A stretch of DNA of 64,000 bases from NCBI RefSeq assembly GCF_000147335.1, contig NC_014501.1, positions 1,240,001 through 1,304,000 of the forward strand, read 5' to 3'. The stretch comes from Gloeothece verrucosa PCC 7822. GTDB taxonomy: Bacteria > Cyanobacteriota > Cyanobacteriia > Cyanobacteriales > Microcystaceae. A program made the position numbers and the translations under genes. Positions 1-9,690 of the stretch are shown piece by piece. Every line of letters starts with the position of its first letter. Position 1 is the first letter of the stretch. The notes under the pieces were generated by a model, which made no database searches, was not told the DNA's origin, and saw nothing but the letters and a program-made list of their open reading frames with translations.

Positions 1-235
1 TCCAGAGAATTTCACCCCGCCAATTGTACACTCCCATGATCCAACTCGGCATTTGGGGAATCGGAATAATTTGTCCTAAAGGGATACTTAACACCTCTGT
101 CAGTTGTGTCAGGGGTAGGATAACAGTGGTGTCAGGAACCAGATAAAACCTTAAAAACTGTTCTAAGGAACCTTTTTCTTGCACGTTGGTGGATGAAAAC
201 AAGGGAACTTTAGCAGGAATTTTAGGGGATGTCAT
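1..235 (-). CDS. CheW-like adaptor, N-terminal part (runs off left edge)
   Basis: Reading the minus strand from the ATG at 235 gives an open frame with no stop to the window edge (78 residues). It contains the pattern of a CheW domain: a variable N-terminus, then a strand-rich stretch ending with IPIPQMPSWIMGVYNWRGEI, which matches the usual CheW core 'ip..p.wi.Gv.n.RG.i'. CheW proteins couple a chemoreceptor to the CheA kinase on the inner face of the membrane. It starts 26 bases after the stop of the CheY-like gene at 262-627 and follows the PatA-type gene. That order is the one seen in pil/tax loci of cyanobacteria, where a chemoreceptor gene would come next, beyond this window. The C-terminal half is not visible. 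Confidence 0.85.
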   Translation of the reverse strand, partial: MTSPKIPAKVPLFSSTNVQEKGSLEQFLRFYLVPDTTVILPLTQLTEVLSIPLGQIIPIPQMPSWIMGVYNWRGEILW

Positions 236-261
236 CAGTGTTATTCCTTTGCGGCTTTAAT

Positions 262-627
262 CTAAAATTCAAGAAGCTGCTTGACGGTACGAAGCAACAA
301 TTGCTGATCCACTGGTTTAGGGATGTAGGCATCTGCACCCTGTTTCAGCCCCCAAAATTTATCCATTTCACTCCCTTTTGTAGAACAGAGAATGACGGGA
401 ATTTTTTGGGTTTTTGCTTCGGCTTTGAGGACCCGACAAATTTCAAAACCACTCCGACCCGGCAAAACCACATCCAAGACAATTAAGTCTGGCAGTTGAC
501 TATTAAGTTTTTCTAAGGCTTCCTCTCCACTATTGGCTGTGGACACAGTAATACCTGCTTGTTTCAGGTAATGGGTGATAATTTCGCGTTCTGTTAAAGA
601 ATCATCAATGACTAAGGCAGTACCCAT
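262..627 (-). CDS. CheY/PilH-type single-domain response regulator
   Basis: A 121-residue protein consisting of one receiver domain and no output domain. The acidic pair is at D8-D9, the phosphorylation site at D52 (VLDVVLPG), and the conserved lysine at K104 (IPKPV). Such proteins take a phosphate from a CheA-type kinase and act on the pilus or motility machinery, or serve as a phosphate sink. The gene lies between the PatA-type gene (91 bases upstream) and a CheW gene (26 bases downstream) on the same strand, so it is very likely in one operon with them. It is a paralogue of the receiver protein at 9325-9690, with the same length and a similar QK.PVI.C segment. A purine-rich AGAGGTAA precedes the ATG. 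The role in phototaxis or pilus-based motility is inferred from context. Confidence 0.9.
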   Translation of the reverse strand: MGTALVIDDSLTEREIITHYLKQAGITVSTANSGEEALEKLNSQLPDLIVLDVVLPGRSGFEICRVLKAEAKTQKIPVILCSTKGSEMDKFWGLKQGADAYIPKPVDQQLLLRTVKQLLEF

Positions 628-718
628 AACATTTACCTCTTGATTACGTAACTAAAGCTTGGTGCAATGATTCAACTATTTTTAAAATGCCCCAAAAAGA
701 AGAATAAATGATCAACCT

Positions 719-1915
719 TTAGACGGGTGCCTCTTCTTTAAGATGTTTACGAATAATGCCTAAAACAGTTTCAGGATTAACAGGTTTACTGATAAAGTCA
801 CTCGAGCCTACCATTTTGGCTCTAACTCGGTCAACTAAGCCATCATTACCGGTTAAAATAATGATCGGCGTGGTTTTAAAATAAGACATTTTACGTAATT
901 GAGAACAGATTTCATAGCCATTGGCATTTGGCATGACTAAATCTAAAAAGATTAATTCGGGTTTACGGGCTAAAAGAATAGCGATCGCTCTTAGGGGATC
1001 ATTGATGGCAACAAATTGATAGTTGGCTGATGTGAGAATTTTTTCCATCGTTTGACACATCAGAGGACTATCATCAATACAGGCAATCAGTGGCCCCGGA
1101 ATGGGAAGTTCTACAGCAACCGCCGTCGTGGTGGGTGGTGATATGGGAGGCGGCAAATCTGGGAGTTGGATTAATTCTACTAATCCCAATTGTATATAAG
1201 GTAATAGAGAACTGGTAACGGTTAAGACATCTCGTTTCATCCTAACTGCCAAATCCCGCAGGGTTTGTTGACCATCTAGCAGTTGTCTGAGGGTTTGATA
1301 AACTTGGGGAGAGGTTCTCTGTTGTAGTTGCTCGGGTTGTCGAATGATCGGGGCACAATTGGGAGAGCGATCAGCGATTTTGGCGGCTTGCCAAGCTTGC
1401 CACAGTTCTTGACATTGGGCGATGACTTGTTCAGCATCAATTAAGACTAAGCGGGTGGATAATAAATCGTCTTGTCTGAGTTCGCAAGAGACTTCCATCA
1501 TCTGAGTGATGTCAAATAACACTTCGACAATGGTATTACGGATCATTCTGGCGGCTTGTTCTCGGCTGATTTTCTGTTGTTCTACCCACAGACACAACAG
1601 TTGATATTCCCAACAAACTTGTATATCGAAGGGACCGAGACTCGCCAAAGCAAGTTGTATAAATTCGGGGGTTAATTGGGGAAAATAGGCTGATAGATTG
1701 CGTCTCCACCGTCTGACGGGATGAACTCCCCCAGTAGCGAACATAATGCGGCCCAAATACAGATAAAATTCCCATTTTTCGCCTCTGGGGCCTGTTAATA
1801 TCAGTTGGCCGCTAAATCGAGGTTGCTTGAGGGTTTCAAAGAACCCTGTTTGTTTAGTTGCCGTAAATTCCCTAATCGATACAGGATTATAAAGGGGATC
1901 TTTACCAGTCATCAT
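719..1915 (-). CDS. PatA/PixG-type response regulator (DUF4388-like N-terminus plus receiver)
   Basis: A 398-residue protein. The N-terminal 250 residues have the PatA N-terminal signature (start with FSGQLILTG, then LYLGRIMFATGG and a RRW segment near 68-70). The C-terminal 120 residues are a receiver domain with D281-D282, phospho-acceptor D325 (FLDLVMPN) and K377 (SKPVN). PatA-family proteins open pil/tax/hmp operons in cyanobacteria and act upstream of a CheY-like protein in motility, phototaxis or, in filamentous species, heterocyst patterning. Here the gene leads a CheY gene and a CheW gene. A 213-base gap separates it from the preceding CheW gene, which leaves room for its own promoter. 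Domain assignment is firm; the behaviour controlled is inferred. Confidence 0.9.
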   Translation of the reverse strand: MMTGKDPLYNPVSIREFTATKQTGFFETLKQPRFSGQLILTGPRGEKWEFYLYLGRIMFATGGVHPVRRWRRNLSAYFPQLTPEFIQLALASLGPFDIQVCWEYQLLCLWVEQQKISREQAARMIRNTIVEVLFDITQMMEVSCELRQDDLLSTRLVLIDAEQVIAQCQELWQAWQAAKIADRSPNCAPIIRQPEQLQQRTSPQVYQTLRQLLDGQQTLRDLAVRMKRDVLTVTSSLLPYIQLGLVELIQLPDLPPPISPPTTTAVAVELPIPGPLIACIDDSPLMCQTMEKILTSANYQFVAINDPLRAIAILLARKPELIFLDLVMPNANGYEICSQLRKMSYFKTTPIIILTGNDGLVDRVRAKMVGSSDFISKPVNPETVLGIIRKHLKEEAPV

Positions 1916-2128
1916 TAAACATTGATTTGATACAAATCAGTGATCTACATTAATAGAGTTCCCCAAAATCCTCAAAAATTTACATCTCTCCCAAAAATCT
2001 CTTAGTCGCCAGATGGTCATTCAAACTACCGGCTAAAGACTTGTAAAATCTCGACAATTGTGGTAAAACTTACTCTCTCACCTCACCGTCGCCTACAACG
2101 TCTCTAGTTCAAGAACTCGTCGCTGAGT

Positions 2129-2647
2129 CTATTTGCTCAGAAAGTTCTCACACAAAAGCTCAGTTTCAAGCAAAAAAATTGCCGGTGCATCGGGAATTTG
2201 AATCATTTTTGAACTAATACATTGAAGGTTTCCCATCGCTAAATAAGCATCGGGAATATCTGTAAAAGCTGATTCTGATACTCTTTGAATAGTTGGCGGT
2301 GAGTCGATGGGTAACCCCCAAATATTGACGGTAGGATTAGATAAAATGGCTAAATAACGCTGCTCCTCTTCGGCAAAATCAGCGATTTTTTCTAAATTTT
2401 GTTGTGCTTCTCCAAAAATTTTATAGCCGACATCAATCACTAAAATTTCTTGGTTTTGATAGCGAGTTAAACCCAGTCCTGTTCCTTTCGGATCGCCGTC
2501 TATATTTTCTAAGACAATGACTTTTTGGACTGAAGTTATCGGCAAGGCAAACCAACAATTTCTTAGACGAAAACTAATAAAGGTTTTTTTAGCTTCTGCC
2601 TGATATAAAGCTTTTCTACGAGGATAAATAGAAGTAAAAAGAGCCAT
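2129..2647 (-). CDS. CheW-like protein, distal gene of the CheA operon
   Basis: A 172-residue protein with a diverged CheW fold. After a basic N-terminus it reads FISFRLRNCWFALPI, then a QKVIVLENI strand, and an EILVIDVGYKIF segment that corresponds to the 'iPvidL...' strand of CheW. It starts 75 bases downstream of the CheA hybrid kinase and is the last gene of that set. A second CheW beside the kinase may link it to a different receptor or compete with the CheW at 8804-9301. Similarity is weaker than for the two other CheW genes in the window, so the exact role is open. Confidence 0.75.
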   Translation of the reverse strand: MALFTSIYPRRKALYQAEAKKTFISFRLRNCWFALPITSVQKVIVLENIDGDPKGTGLGLTRYQNQEILVIDVGYKIFGEAQQNLEKIADFAEEEQRYLAILSNPTVNIWGLPIDSPPTIQRVSESAFTDIPDAYLAMGNLQCISSKMIQIPDAPAIFLLETELLCENFLSK

Positions 2648-2722
2648 AATTAATTTTTATTTGTAAGCGTTGAAAATTGACATAAGTCGGTGAACAGACA
2701 TGAGGGGCAGGTGTTCCCACTC

Positions 2723-5700
2723 CTACTGGCTCCTATCTCCACCCATTTTGCTGTAAATTACTGATTCAAGAGTTTGGAGTAACTCCTGTGCCTGAAAAGG
2801 TTTAGTCAAATAAGCGATCGCGCCTAAATTAAAAGCAATTTGCCGATGTTTATCGCCACTGCGAGAAGTCAGCATCATCACCGGCAAAGAACGAAAGAGC
2901 GGCTCAGATTTGACATGAGCTAAAAAGCCGTATCCATCTAATCGAGGCATTTCAATATCACAAATGACAGCCGCAATGGGTAAACCTTTTTTGAGAAGCT
3001 CTAAAGCTTCTTGTCCATCTTTAGCTTGCTGTACCCGATAACCAGCTTTTTCTAAAGTCAAAGCCAGAAAACGACGAATATTAATGGAATCATCTACCAC
3101 CATCACAGTTGCTTTAAAAGAGGCAGTGGCATAGCTTGATGCTTGTCTGTCAACTGAATCGAGCTTATGACCTTCCTCCCATTGCTGGTGGGTTGATGTG
3201 GTTGTCCGCATTTCTGATTCAGTCCAGGAGAGCGCCGCTTCTTTCCCAGAGCGACCTTGCTCAATAATGCGTAACAAACCAGTGGCATCAACGAGCGGCA
3301 CTACTCGACCATCGCCGGTAATAGTACAACCCGTAAAGCCACTAGGGAGTTTAATGGGGCCTTCAATGGTGCGAATAGAAACTTCTTGTTCTCCCCAGTA
3401 AGATTCCATCTCGAGGGCGATTCGTTCATTGCCTTGTGACATAATCAAGACCACTGGCTGATTAATTTTGGGCACTGCATCGGTTTGAGGCTTTTCGTAA
3501 GGACGGGAAAAATGCAGCCACTCTCGAAGGGCGTAAAAGGGGATCATGCTATCATCCCAATGTAAATACTTAACACCGGTGCTAGTTAAAACCATATCTT
3601 CTGAGGCGATGAGCATCTCCTCTACAGCATTGCTAGGAATAGCAAACATTATCCCTCCAGTTTCGAGCAACAGCACGCGCACTACCGAAAGGGTAAAAGG
3701 AACAGAAATTACAAAAGTCGTGCCTTTGCCGGGCACCGTATCAATATTGATTTGTCCGCGAATTTGTTGAACCTGAGTGCGAACGATATCCATTCCGACT
3801 CCTCGTCCGGATAAATCACTCACGGCAGATGCAGTGGTAAATCCTGGTTCAAAAATCAGGTCGAGAAGTTCTTTTTCGGTCGCTTTAACTAACATCGATT
3901 CTTCGAGACCCATCTCAAAAGCGGCAAGACGAATTTTTTCAAAATTAATACCGGACCCATCATCAGAGAGTGTAATGACCGTTTGATTTCCTCTATAAGC
4001 CGCACTCAGTTCGATGGTTCCTAGGGGGGCTTTTCCTTTTTTAAGCCGCTCATCGGGTTTTTCTATACCATGATCAAAAGCATTGCGGAGTAAATGCACC
4101 AGAGGGTCTTTAAGGGCTTCTAGAATGGTTCGGTCTATCAAGGTAGTGCTTCCAGAAATCTTTAATTGAACCTGCTTACCATAACGTAATTCCATTTCTC
4201 GGATGGCTCTCGGGAATCCTTTCACCAAATCCGAAAAAGGACGCATTCTCACTTGAGTGACTTGGTCTTGGAGGATGTGGGAAGTTCGGGTCAAATTACG
4301 GGCTTTTCGTTGGGTATCTTCTAATTTTAAATCCAGGTCCTCGGTTAATTCTTGAACTTGGACGATTTTTTCCATTAATTCTTGTAAAAATAAATGTATT
4401 TCGCTGTAGCGATCCATCTCTAAGTGATCGTCAAAAACACCGCGAAATTGTTCAACCAAACTCGGGGGTGATGAAGCCATCGAGGGATTGAGCGACTCGG
4501 GTTGAGAACTTTTTCCCGACGAGGCCACTGTAAGATACTGAGTTTCCTTTTTTTCTGGGATCAGTGGGTTAGTATCCCAGTTGCCGGCGTTATCGTATAA
4601 AGTTCTTAAATTCGAGTTAGATTGATATAAGGTTTTTACTTTAATTTTCAGAAGATTTAATAAATCCCGAAAGCTAGACAGTTGTAAATTTAGCCCATTT
4701 CGTTCAATGGTTAATTCTCCTACAAGATCGCTGAGTTGTTCTAATTGTCGAACGGCTACCCGAACAGTATTTTCGCTCTCAACCCCTTCGATAACAATAG
4801 AAGAATCAAATTCATAATTGTCTTCGGCTTTAAGACTTGCAGTCGGCGAGGGAACGAGGGATGTTTCTGACAATGTTTCTCGTTGAGGGGAGACGACCAA
4901 ATCTTCTAAAAAATTGCCTTCAGGTAAAAACGAGAAATCATCGGCTAGTTTAAACTCTTCGCTATTGAGGGGAACGATTTCAGGGGTTAACAAAGACTCC
5001 TCAGAAGATGAAGGTGGGGAATAACTGCCTGATTTGCCGTTTTCTGGCTCTAACTCTAAACGAGAGGGTAAATTATTGAGGTGACCTACTAAGACCAAGG
5101 CCTGAGAGCGTTGCCAAGCAGAAAGTGCCTCTTGAGCAATATGGGCCAGTTGAGTTTCATCAGCATTAGCTAAATGTTGGTGAATATCGCTACACAAACT
5201 CGTAAACTTGCTCAGATCTAGCATTTCTCCGAGTCCCCCCAGTTCTTGCGCGGCTAGGCTAAACTCTTCTTTTAAACAGATCTGTTGTGGGGAGTTGATT
5301 ACCTCTTGAAGTCGTTTTAGGCAAGTGTCTACTTCTGTCTGGAACAAAAGAGTAATGATGTCTTCGCTGGTGTCAGCGTTAATGAGTTTGGGGGTGTCTT
5401 CAATGTGAGGGTCGCCAAGATGTAAATGTAATTGTTGAAATACAGAATTGATCTGAGTTTCTAGATCTTTTGGCTCAACGTTTTGCGGGTCATGATGATA
5501 AAGACTGATAACATTTCGTAAACAGTCCACACTCTCAAGCAAAAGCCGTTCTATTTCAGCATCCACTTGAGCCGCTTGCTTGGCTTTGATGATTTTTAAA
5601 AAGTCTTCTAGTCGATGAGCGAGGTCTCTCAATTTTTCATAGCCCATCATGGCGGCTCCTCCTTTAATAGAATGAGCAGCCCGTAAGATGGAATCGAGAG

Positions 5701-5815
5701 TTTTTGGTTGGCGGTTAGCGGGTTTAGTTAAACCTAAAACTCCTGACTCAATTTCTGCTAAATAATCATTAGCCTCATCGAGAAAATGTAGTCTAACTTG
5801 TTGTTCGGGGTCCAT
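2723..5815 (-). CDS. CheA-type hybrid histidine kinase (HPt, kinase, CheW, receiver)
   Basis: A 1030-residue kinase. The N-terminal HPt domain carries the phosphorylated histidine at H48 (AAHSIKGGAAMMG). A long acidic, low-complexity linker follows, then the dimerisation helices, an ATP-binding domain with an N box (LRNAFDHGIE, about residue 578) and a G box (GRGVGMDIV, about 672), a CheW-like regulatory domain, and a C-terminal receiver from about 901 with phospho-acceptor D953 (CDIEMPRLDG). This is the PilL/PixL/HmpE-type architecture. It lies 91 bases downstream of a ferredoxin gene and 75 bases upstream of a CheW gene. Two ATGACTA heptamers occupy the place of a ribosome-binding site just ahead of the ATG. 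Kinase function is secure; the stimulus is not known. Confidence 0.95.
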   Translation of the reverse strand: MDPEQQVRLHFLDEANDYLAEIESGVLGLTKPANRQPKTLDSILRAAHSIKGGAAMMGYEKLRDLAHRLEDFLKIIKAKQAAQVDAEIERLLLESVDCLRNVISLYHHDPQNVEPKDLETQINSVFQQLHLHLGDPHIEDTPKLINADTSEDIITLLFQTEVDTCLKRLQEVINSPQQICLKEEFSLAAQELGGLGEMLDLSKFTSLCSDIHQHLANADETQLAHIAQEALSAWQRSQALVLVGHLNNLPSRLELEPENGKSGSYSPPSSSEESLLTPEIVPLNSEEFKLADDFSFLPEGNFLEDLVVSPQRETLSETSLVPSPTASLKAEDNYEFDSSIVIEGVESENTVRVAVRQLEQLSDLVGELTIERNGLNLQLSSFRDLLNLLKIKVKTLYQSNSNLRTLYDNAGNWDTNPLIPEKKETQYLTVASSGKSSQPESLNPSMASSPPSLVEQFRGVFDDHLEMDRYSEIHLFLQELMEKIVQVQELTEDLDLKLEDTQRKARNLTRTSHILQDQVTQVRMRPFSDLVKGFPRAIREMELRYGKQVQLKISGSTTLIDRTILEALKDPLVHLLRNAFDHGIEKPDERLKKGKAPLGTIELSAAYRGNQTVITLSDDGSGINFEKIRLAAFEMGLEESMLVKATEKELLDLIFEPGFTTASAVSDLSGRGVGMDIVRTQVQQIRGQINIDTVPGKGTTFVISVPFTLSVVRVLLLETGGIMFAIPSNAVEEMLIASEDMVLTSTGVKYLHWDDSMIPFYALREWLHFSRPYEKPQTDAVPKINQPVVLIMSQGNERIALEMESYWGEQEVSIRTIEGPIKLPSGFTGCTITGDGRVVPLVDATGLLRIIEQGRSGKEAALSWTESEMRTTTSTHQQWEEGHKLDSVDRQASSYATASFKATVMVVDDSINIRRFLALTLEKAGYRVQQAKDGQEALELLKKGLPIAAVICDIEMPRLDGYGFLAHVKSEPLFRSLPVMMLTSRSGDKHRQIAFNLGAIAYLTKPFQAQELLQTLESVIYSKMGGDRSQ

Positions 5816-5906
5816 AGTTTATTAGTCATTAGTCATAGGTGGTTGGTCATGGTTTTTTTTCCTTTCCCCCTTCTGCTTTGGTTGATTCCCTACTGCCTGT
5901 TAACAG

Positions 5907-6206
5907 TTAAAGATCCAATAAAGCATCTTCTTGACCAGTCAGGATGACACAATCAGAGCGAGGAAAAGCTCTACAAGTCAAGATGAAACCGGCATTCATT
6001 TCATGGGGTTTTAAGAAATGATGGTCTTGTTCGACTTTACCTTGTACGACTCGGGCGGTACAAGTCACACAAGCACCAGCACGGCAGGCAACCGGTAACT
6101 CAATTCCTTGCCGTTCAGCCGCATCGAGAATATATTCCTTATCAGAAACGCTAATGGTAGTATTGAGTTTTTGGGCTTCATTAACGAGTTTAACTTTGTA
6201 ATTCAT
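5907..6206 (-). CDS. [2Fe-2S] plant-type ferredoxin inside the chemotaxis operon
   Basis: A 99-residue ferredoxin with the four cluster ligands in the classical plant/cyanobacterial arrangement: C41, C46, C49 (CRAGACVTC) and C78 (ILTCRAFP). It has the acidic C-terminus common to photosynthetic ferredoxins. It starts 12 bases after the chemoreceptor stop codon and ends 91 bases before the CheA gene, so it is almost certainly co-transcribed with both. Differences from the photosystem I acceptor PetF (MNYKVKLVNE start, HHFLKPHEM in place of the usual 'sfLdddq') suggest a specialised paralogue. A redox input to the chemotaxis kinase is possible but is only inferred from gene order. Confidence 0.92.
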   Translation of the reverse strand: MNYKVKLVNEAQKLNTTISVSDKEYILDAAERQGIELPVACRAGACVTCTARVVQGKVEQDHHFLKPHEMNAGFILTCRAFPRSDCVILTGQEDALLDL

Positions 6207-6218
6207 GGCTTAATTAAT

Positions 6219-8582
6219 TTATTGATTGTTAACTTTAAATGTTTCCACAGAAGCTTGTAGTTGATGAGCAATTTTTACGGTCTCTTGTAAAGAATTAGAA
6301 ACCTGTTCTGAGGACTCAGAAGTGCTTTCAGATACTTTAGCAATTTCTTCCATCAATTTTGTCACCATTTCTGAAGTTTTGGCTTGAGAAACGGTTGCCT
6401 CAGAGATAGTTTGTACTAATTCGTCAATTCTCAATGATTCATTAACAATGGTTTCTAAACTTTGTTTGGCTTGTTCGACTTTGCTTGTGCCTTCCACTAC
6501 TTGAGATGTGCCTAATTCCATTGCTTCTACTACTTCAAGGGTATCTTTTTGAATGGTTGAGACGATTTGTTCTATTTCTTTGGTCGCCATGGCCGACTGA
6601 GCCGCTAATTGTCCCACTTCTTCAGCAACCACCGCAAAGCCTCGCCCTTCTTCTCCGGCTCTTGCCGCTTCGATGGAAGCATTCACGGCTAATAAATTGG
6701 TCTTGAGGGCAATCTCATTAATTAAAGAAATTACCTTAGCAATTTGTTGAGAAGCTTCGCCTAATCGCTTGACTTTTTTCGCTGTTTCTGATACAGTCGA
6801 GCGGAGTTTGAGAATGGTATCTACCGTCTGATCCATCGCGATTTCGCCACTATGGGCACTTGAAGAGGCTTGCCGAGCGAACTGTGCAGCAGATTGGGCA
6901 TTAAGGGCGACTTTTTGAATTGATGTAGCCATTTCTTCAACAAAATCAAGCATTCGCTGAATTTTCTTAGCTTGTTTGCGAGATTGATCGGAGAGTTCTT
7001 GAATCGCGGTTTCATCATTTCCTAAAGCTAAGTTCACCTGAGTAGTGGTTTGCTTAACTTGAGTGACTAAATCTCGTAAGTTTTCGATAATAGCATTAAA
7101 AAAGTCTGCTACAATGCCAATTTGTCCGGCGGAAATTTCAGCCCGTACCGTCAAATCTCCTTCGGATACGGTTTCGATATCACTGAGCAATTGTAGCAAT
7201 TCTAGTTGAATCGCTTCTTTTTGTTGACGCTCTTGTTCAGCAAATTCGACTTGTTTATTCATTTCAGCTTGAGCGGCTAATTGTTCTTTGAGTGATTCTT
7301 CTTGCTCGTTGATGAGAGTTTGAATCTGACTAGCCATCAAGTTAATATTGGAGCCTAAAACGGCGATTTCATCCTCACCGGCAATGGGCAAGCGAGTATC
7401 CAACTCTCCTTGACCAATTTTTTGAACCGCCGTAGCGGCTTGTTGAATGGGACGAATGACTCGGTTAACCAGGAGGGTTGCCACATAGCCTACAATGACA
7501 GCCGTAAAGCCCGTGCCGATGAGGATAATCATTAAAAGTTTCCGCACCGAAGCTAAAGCGACTCCCTCATCTGTTGCCAAAACATAACTCCAATTGAGGG
7601 AGGGAAATCCTCCTAATTTGCTATTATGGGCAAGAACCACCACCTGTTTTTCATTGGTTTTCGTATTTTTAAGAATTTTATAGCCAATATCACCTTTTGC
7701 AGTTTGCAACTGTTTGATTCCAGGAAAAAGAGTGTCTGCTCCTACCGGTTTATATTGAGCATTGGCATTAGTTCCTGCTTGGCCATTGGAGAGACTTTCA
7801 ACAGTATAAATTCGTTCAGGTCCAAGAAACACTTGCCCTGATGAATCAATGAGATAATATTGGCTATCTTGAAAGTTTGTTGTTTTAATAATATCCTCTA
7901 AGTTTTTAATGGGAATTCGAGCGCGAATATAACCCACTGGTTTACCCGTAACTGAATCTTTAATCACAGAGGCGGTATAGACGCACAATATTGGATGTTT
8001 ATGGACGGACATTATAGGTTGACTAATAACCGGACCATTAGCTTTAATTGCCGCTTGAATATAAGGTCTACTCAAGTGATTTTTGAGGAGTTCTCCGGGT
8101 GTTTGTGCAATAAGATCTCCTTTAAGATCAAAAACGGCAATACTTTCATAAACTTTATAAGTTTTTTGAAAGAGGATAAGAGCCTCGGTTTTGGCTTGAA
8201 GGTCAGTAGAAGCCCGCCGCTCTGGATCAGTAAAAATATCTAAACCAGCCATAACCTGAATATCGCCAAAACGTTCTCGCATGAAGAGGTTAACTGTCCC
8301 TTGAAAAAGGCTAACTCTAGCTTGTTTTTCTGTGACGATTTTCTCAGTGATTGATTGACTGGCGAAAAAATAAGCAATACCTCCAGTAGCGAGTACCGGT
8401 AAGGTACTAATAATAATAGCCACAAGAGTAGCGCGATTTTTAATACTACGTTTAGTAAATTTTTGAAAGGGATTTTGAGAATTTAACGTTAATGGTTCCG
8501 GTTCAGGGAATAACTTTTGAACAGGCTGTGTTGATTCATTATTGGGATTGTCTGGAATCGATTCAGACTTAAATGTTCTCAT
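6219..8582 (-). CDS. Membrane methyl-accepting chemoreceptor (PilJ-type)
   Basis: A 787-residue receptor. It has a cytoplasmic N-terminal tail of about 50 residues, TM1 at about 51-74, a periplasmic Cache-like sensor of about 270 residues (75-345, with YESIAVFD and [13 protein letters not shown] segments), and TM2 at about 349-372. A HAMP domain (373-425), a second HAMP-like segment around 465-510 and a signalling domain follow. The kinase-contacting hairpin tip is at about 620-663 ([21 protein letters not shown]). It should sense a small ligand or redox/light-derived signal outside the membrane and control the CheA kinase encoded downstream. There is no GAF or phytochrome domain, unlike PixJ/TaxD1 photoreceptors. 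It is separated from the upstream CheW gene by 221 bases but is tightly linked to the ferredoxin gene (12 bases). Confidence 0.95.
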   Translation of the reverse strand: MRTFKSESIPDNPNNESTQPVQKLFPEPEPLTLNSQNPFQKFTKRSIKNRATLVAIIISTLPVLATGGIAYFFASQSITEKIVTEKQARVSLFQGTVNLFMRERFGDIQVMAGLDIFTDPERRASTDLQAKTEALILFQKTYKVYESIAVFDLKGDLIAQTPGELLKNHLSRPYIQAAIKANGPVISQPIMSVHKHPILCVYTASVIKDSVTGKPVGYIRARIPIKNLEDIIKTTNFQDSQYYLIDSSGQVFLGPERIYTVESLSNGQAGTNANAQYKPVGADTLFPGIKQLQTAKGDIGYKILKNTKTNEKQVVVLAHNSKLGGFPSLNWSYVLATDEGVALASVRKLLMIILIGTGFTAVIVGYVATLLVNRVIRPIQQAATAVQKIGQGELDTRLPIAGEDEIAVLGSNINLMASQIQTLINEQEESLKEQLAAQAEMNKQVEFAEQERQQKEAIQLELLQLLSDIETVSEGDLTVRAEISAGQIGIVADFFNAIIENLRDLVTQVKQTTTQVNLALGNDETAIQELSDQSRKQAKKIQRMLDFVEEMATSIQKVALNAQSAAQFARQASSSAHSGEIAMDQTVDTILKLRSTVSETAKKVKRLGEASQQIAKVISLINEIALKTNLLAVNASIEAARAGEEGRGFAVVAEEVGQLAAQSAMATKEIEQIVSTIQKDTLEVVEAMELGTSQVVEGTSKVEQAKQSLETIVNESLRIDELVQTISEATVSQAKTSEMVTKLMEEIAKVSESTSESSEQVSNSLQETVKIAHQLQASVETFKVNNQ

Positions 8583-8691
8583 AACAGTAGTATTGGTTCA
8601 GCTAAGATATTCATATAATTCCCCAAAAAAAGCTAAAACTAACAGGGTGTTAGTAGCAAATTTTGTTCAAATCTCTAATTAAATAACTAGC

Positions 8692-8709
8692 AAAAATGCC
8701 CGCATTTTT
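8692..8709 (-). repeat. Perfect 8-bp inverted repeat between cheW-like and chemoreceptor genes
   Basis: AAAAATGC and GCATTTTT are separated by two bases in the 221-base gap. On the minus strand it would form a short hairpin with an AT-rich base. It could be a weak attenuator within the operon or a protein-binding site. The low GC content makes a strong terminator unlikely. Confidence 0.4.
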
Positions 8710-8803
8710 ATTGCGTGTTGGCTCAGGAGCGAGAAAAAAAATTCAACCTATTCTATTTATCAGTTAAATTTGATTAATTTATAAACCCTTATAAAACAGA
8801 AAT

Positions 8804-9301
8804 TTAGCCATTGAAAACGGGGGAATTTAAGATAGCCGAAGGTTCTAAAACCAATAAAATTCCTTCTTGAGGATGTATGACGCATCCTCTTAAATAGGGA
8901 GTGATTCCGAATGGAACTGTACTTAGGGGAGATTGAATCGCATCAAGGGAGATGCGGAATACTCCTTGAACTTGCTGCACCACTAAACCCAAAGAAACAT
9001 TGCCGACTCTGACAATCGCGATGTAGTATTCTTGAATGTCCAGGTTAAGGTAGTTCAACTCTAACAGTCGAGACAGATCAATAATCCAAAACACTCGATT
9101 TCGTTGGTTTAGTAAGCCAACGACACAATCAGGCATATTAGGAATAGGAGTGATGCGTTCTTTCGGGACAACTAACACCTCTTGCATCTGTTTCATCGGA
9201 AGCAGCACTTGAGTATCTGTGGTCAGTTGTAGCCTAAGATAGGCTTGTAGATGTTGTCGTTGCTCAAATTTAGTTGTCAAGGGACTCTTAACAGTGGTCA
9301 T
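8804..9301 (-). CDS. CheW-type adaptor protein
   Basis: A 165-residue CheW protein. It contains the conserved ITPIPNMPDCVVGLLNQRNR core near residues 50-70, followed by VFWIIDLSRLL and a VSLGLVVQQVQGV strand, all in the usual CheW order. It starts 23 bases after the CheY-like gene at 9325-9690 and is probably translated from the same message. It should bridge the receptor at 6219-8582 and the CheA kinase at 2723-5815. Its N-terminal part resembles the partial CheW at the left edge of the window, as expected if the two chemotaxis sets arose by duplication. Confidence 0.92.
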   Translation of the reverse strand: MTTVKSPLTTKFEQRQHLQAYLRLQLTTDTQVLLPMKQMQEVLVVPKERITPIPNMPDCVVGLLNQRNRVFWIIDLSRLLELNYLNLDIQEYYIAIVRVGNVSLGLVVQQVQGVFRISLDAIQSPLSTVPFGITPYLRGCVIHPQEGILLVLEPSAILNSPVFNG

Positions 9302-9324
9302 AGATTTTTGGCAAAAGAGAGTTA

Positions 9325-9690
9325 TTAACCGGCAACTGATTTAACGGCTCGAATGAGTTCTTCTGGGGTAAACGGTTTAGTAACATATACATCTATGCCT
9401 TGTTTCATTCCCCAAAGGCGATCAAGGTCTTGCGTTTTTGAAGTACAAGCGATCACGGGTAATTTTTGAGTTTGGGGATTTTTTTTGATACTACGACATA
9501 GTTCAAAGCCGTTCATATTGGGCATAACGACATCAGTGACGATCACATCGGGTTTTTGAGCGAGGGTTTTTTCGATCGCTTCTTTGCCATCGTTAGCAGT
9601 AATCACTGTGTAGCCTGCCTTTCGCAGATACAGACTGATTAATTCTTGTTCTGAAAGGGTGTCTTCAACCACTAAAACAGTCGTCATCAT
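9325..9690 (-). CDS. CheY/PilH-type response regulator, first gene of the chemotaxis operon
   Basis: A 121-residue single receiver domain with the acidic site E9-D10, phospho-acceptor D53 (VTDVVMPNMNG) and K105 (VTKPF). It is a paralogue of the 262-627 regulator (same length; shared pattern WG.KQG.D.Y..KP). It is the first gene of the minus-strand run CheY-CheW-receptor-ferredoxin-CheA-CheW, and the 384-base region upstream is free of genes and should hold the operon promoter. No PatA-type regulator precedes it, in contrast to the second set. Confidence 0.92.
   Translation of the reverse strand: MMTTVLVVEDTLSEQELISLYLRKAGYTVITANDGKEAIEKTLAQKPDVIVTDVVMPNMNGFELCRSIKKNPQTQKLPVIACTSKTQDLDRLWGMKQGIDVYVTKPFTPEELIRAVKSVAG

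Noticed and set aside
3198..3401. Frames opposite the CheA, chemoreceptor, leuC and ffh genes
   Set aside because: They lie antisense inside long well-supported genes and show no domain features.
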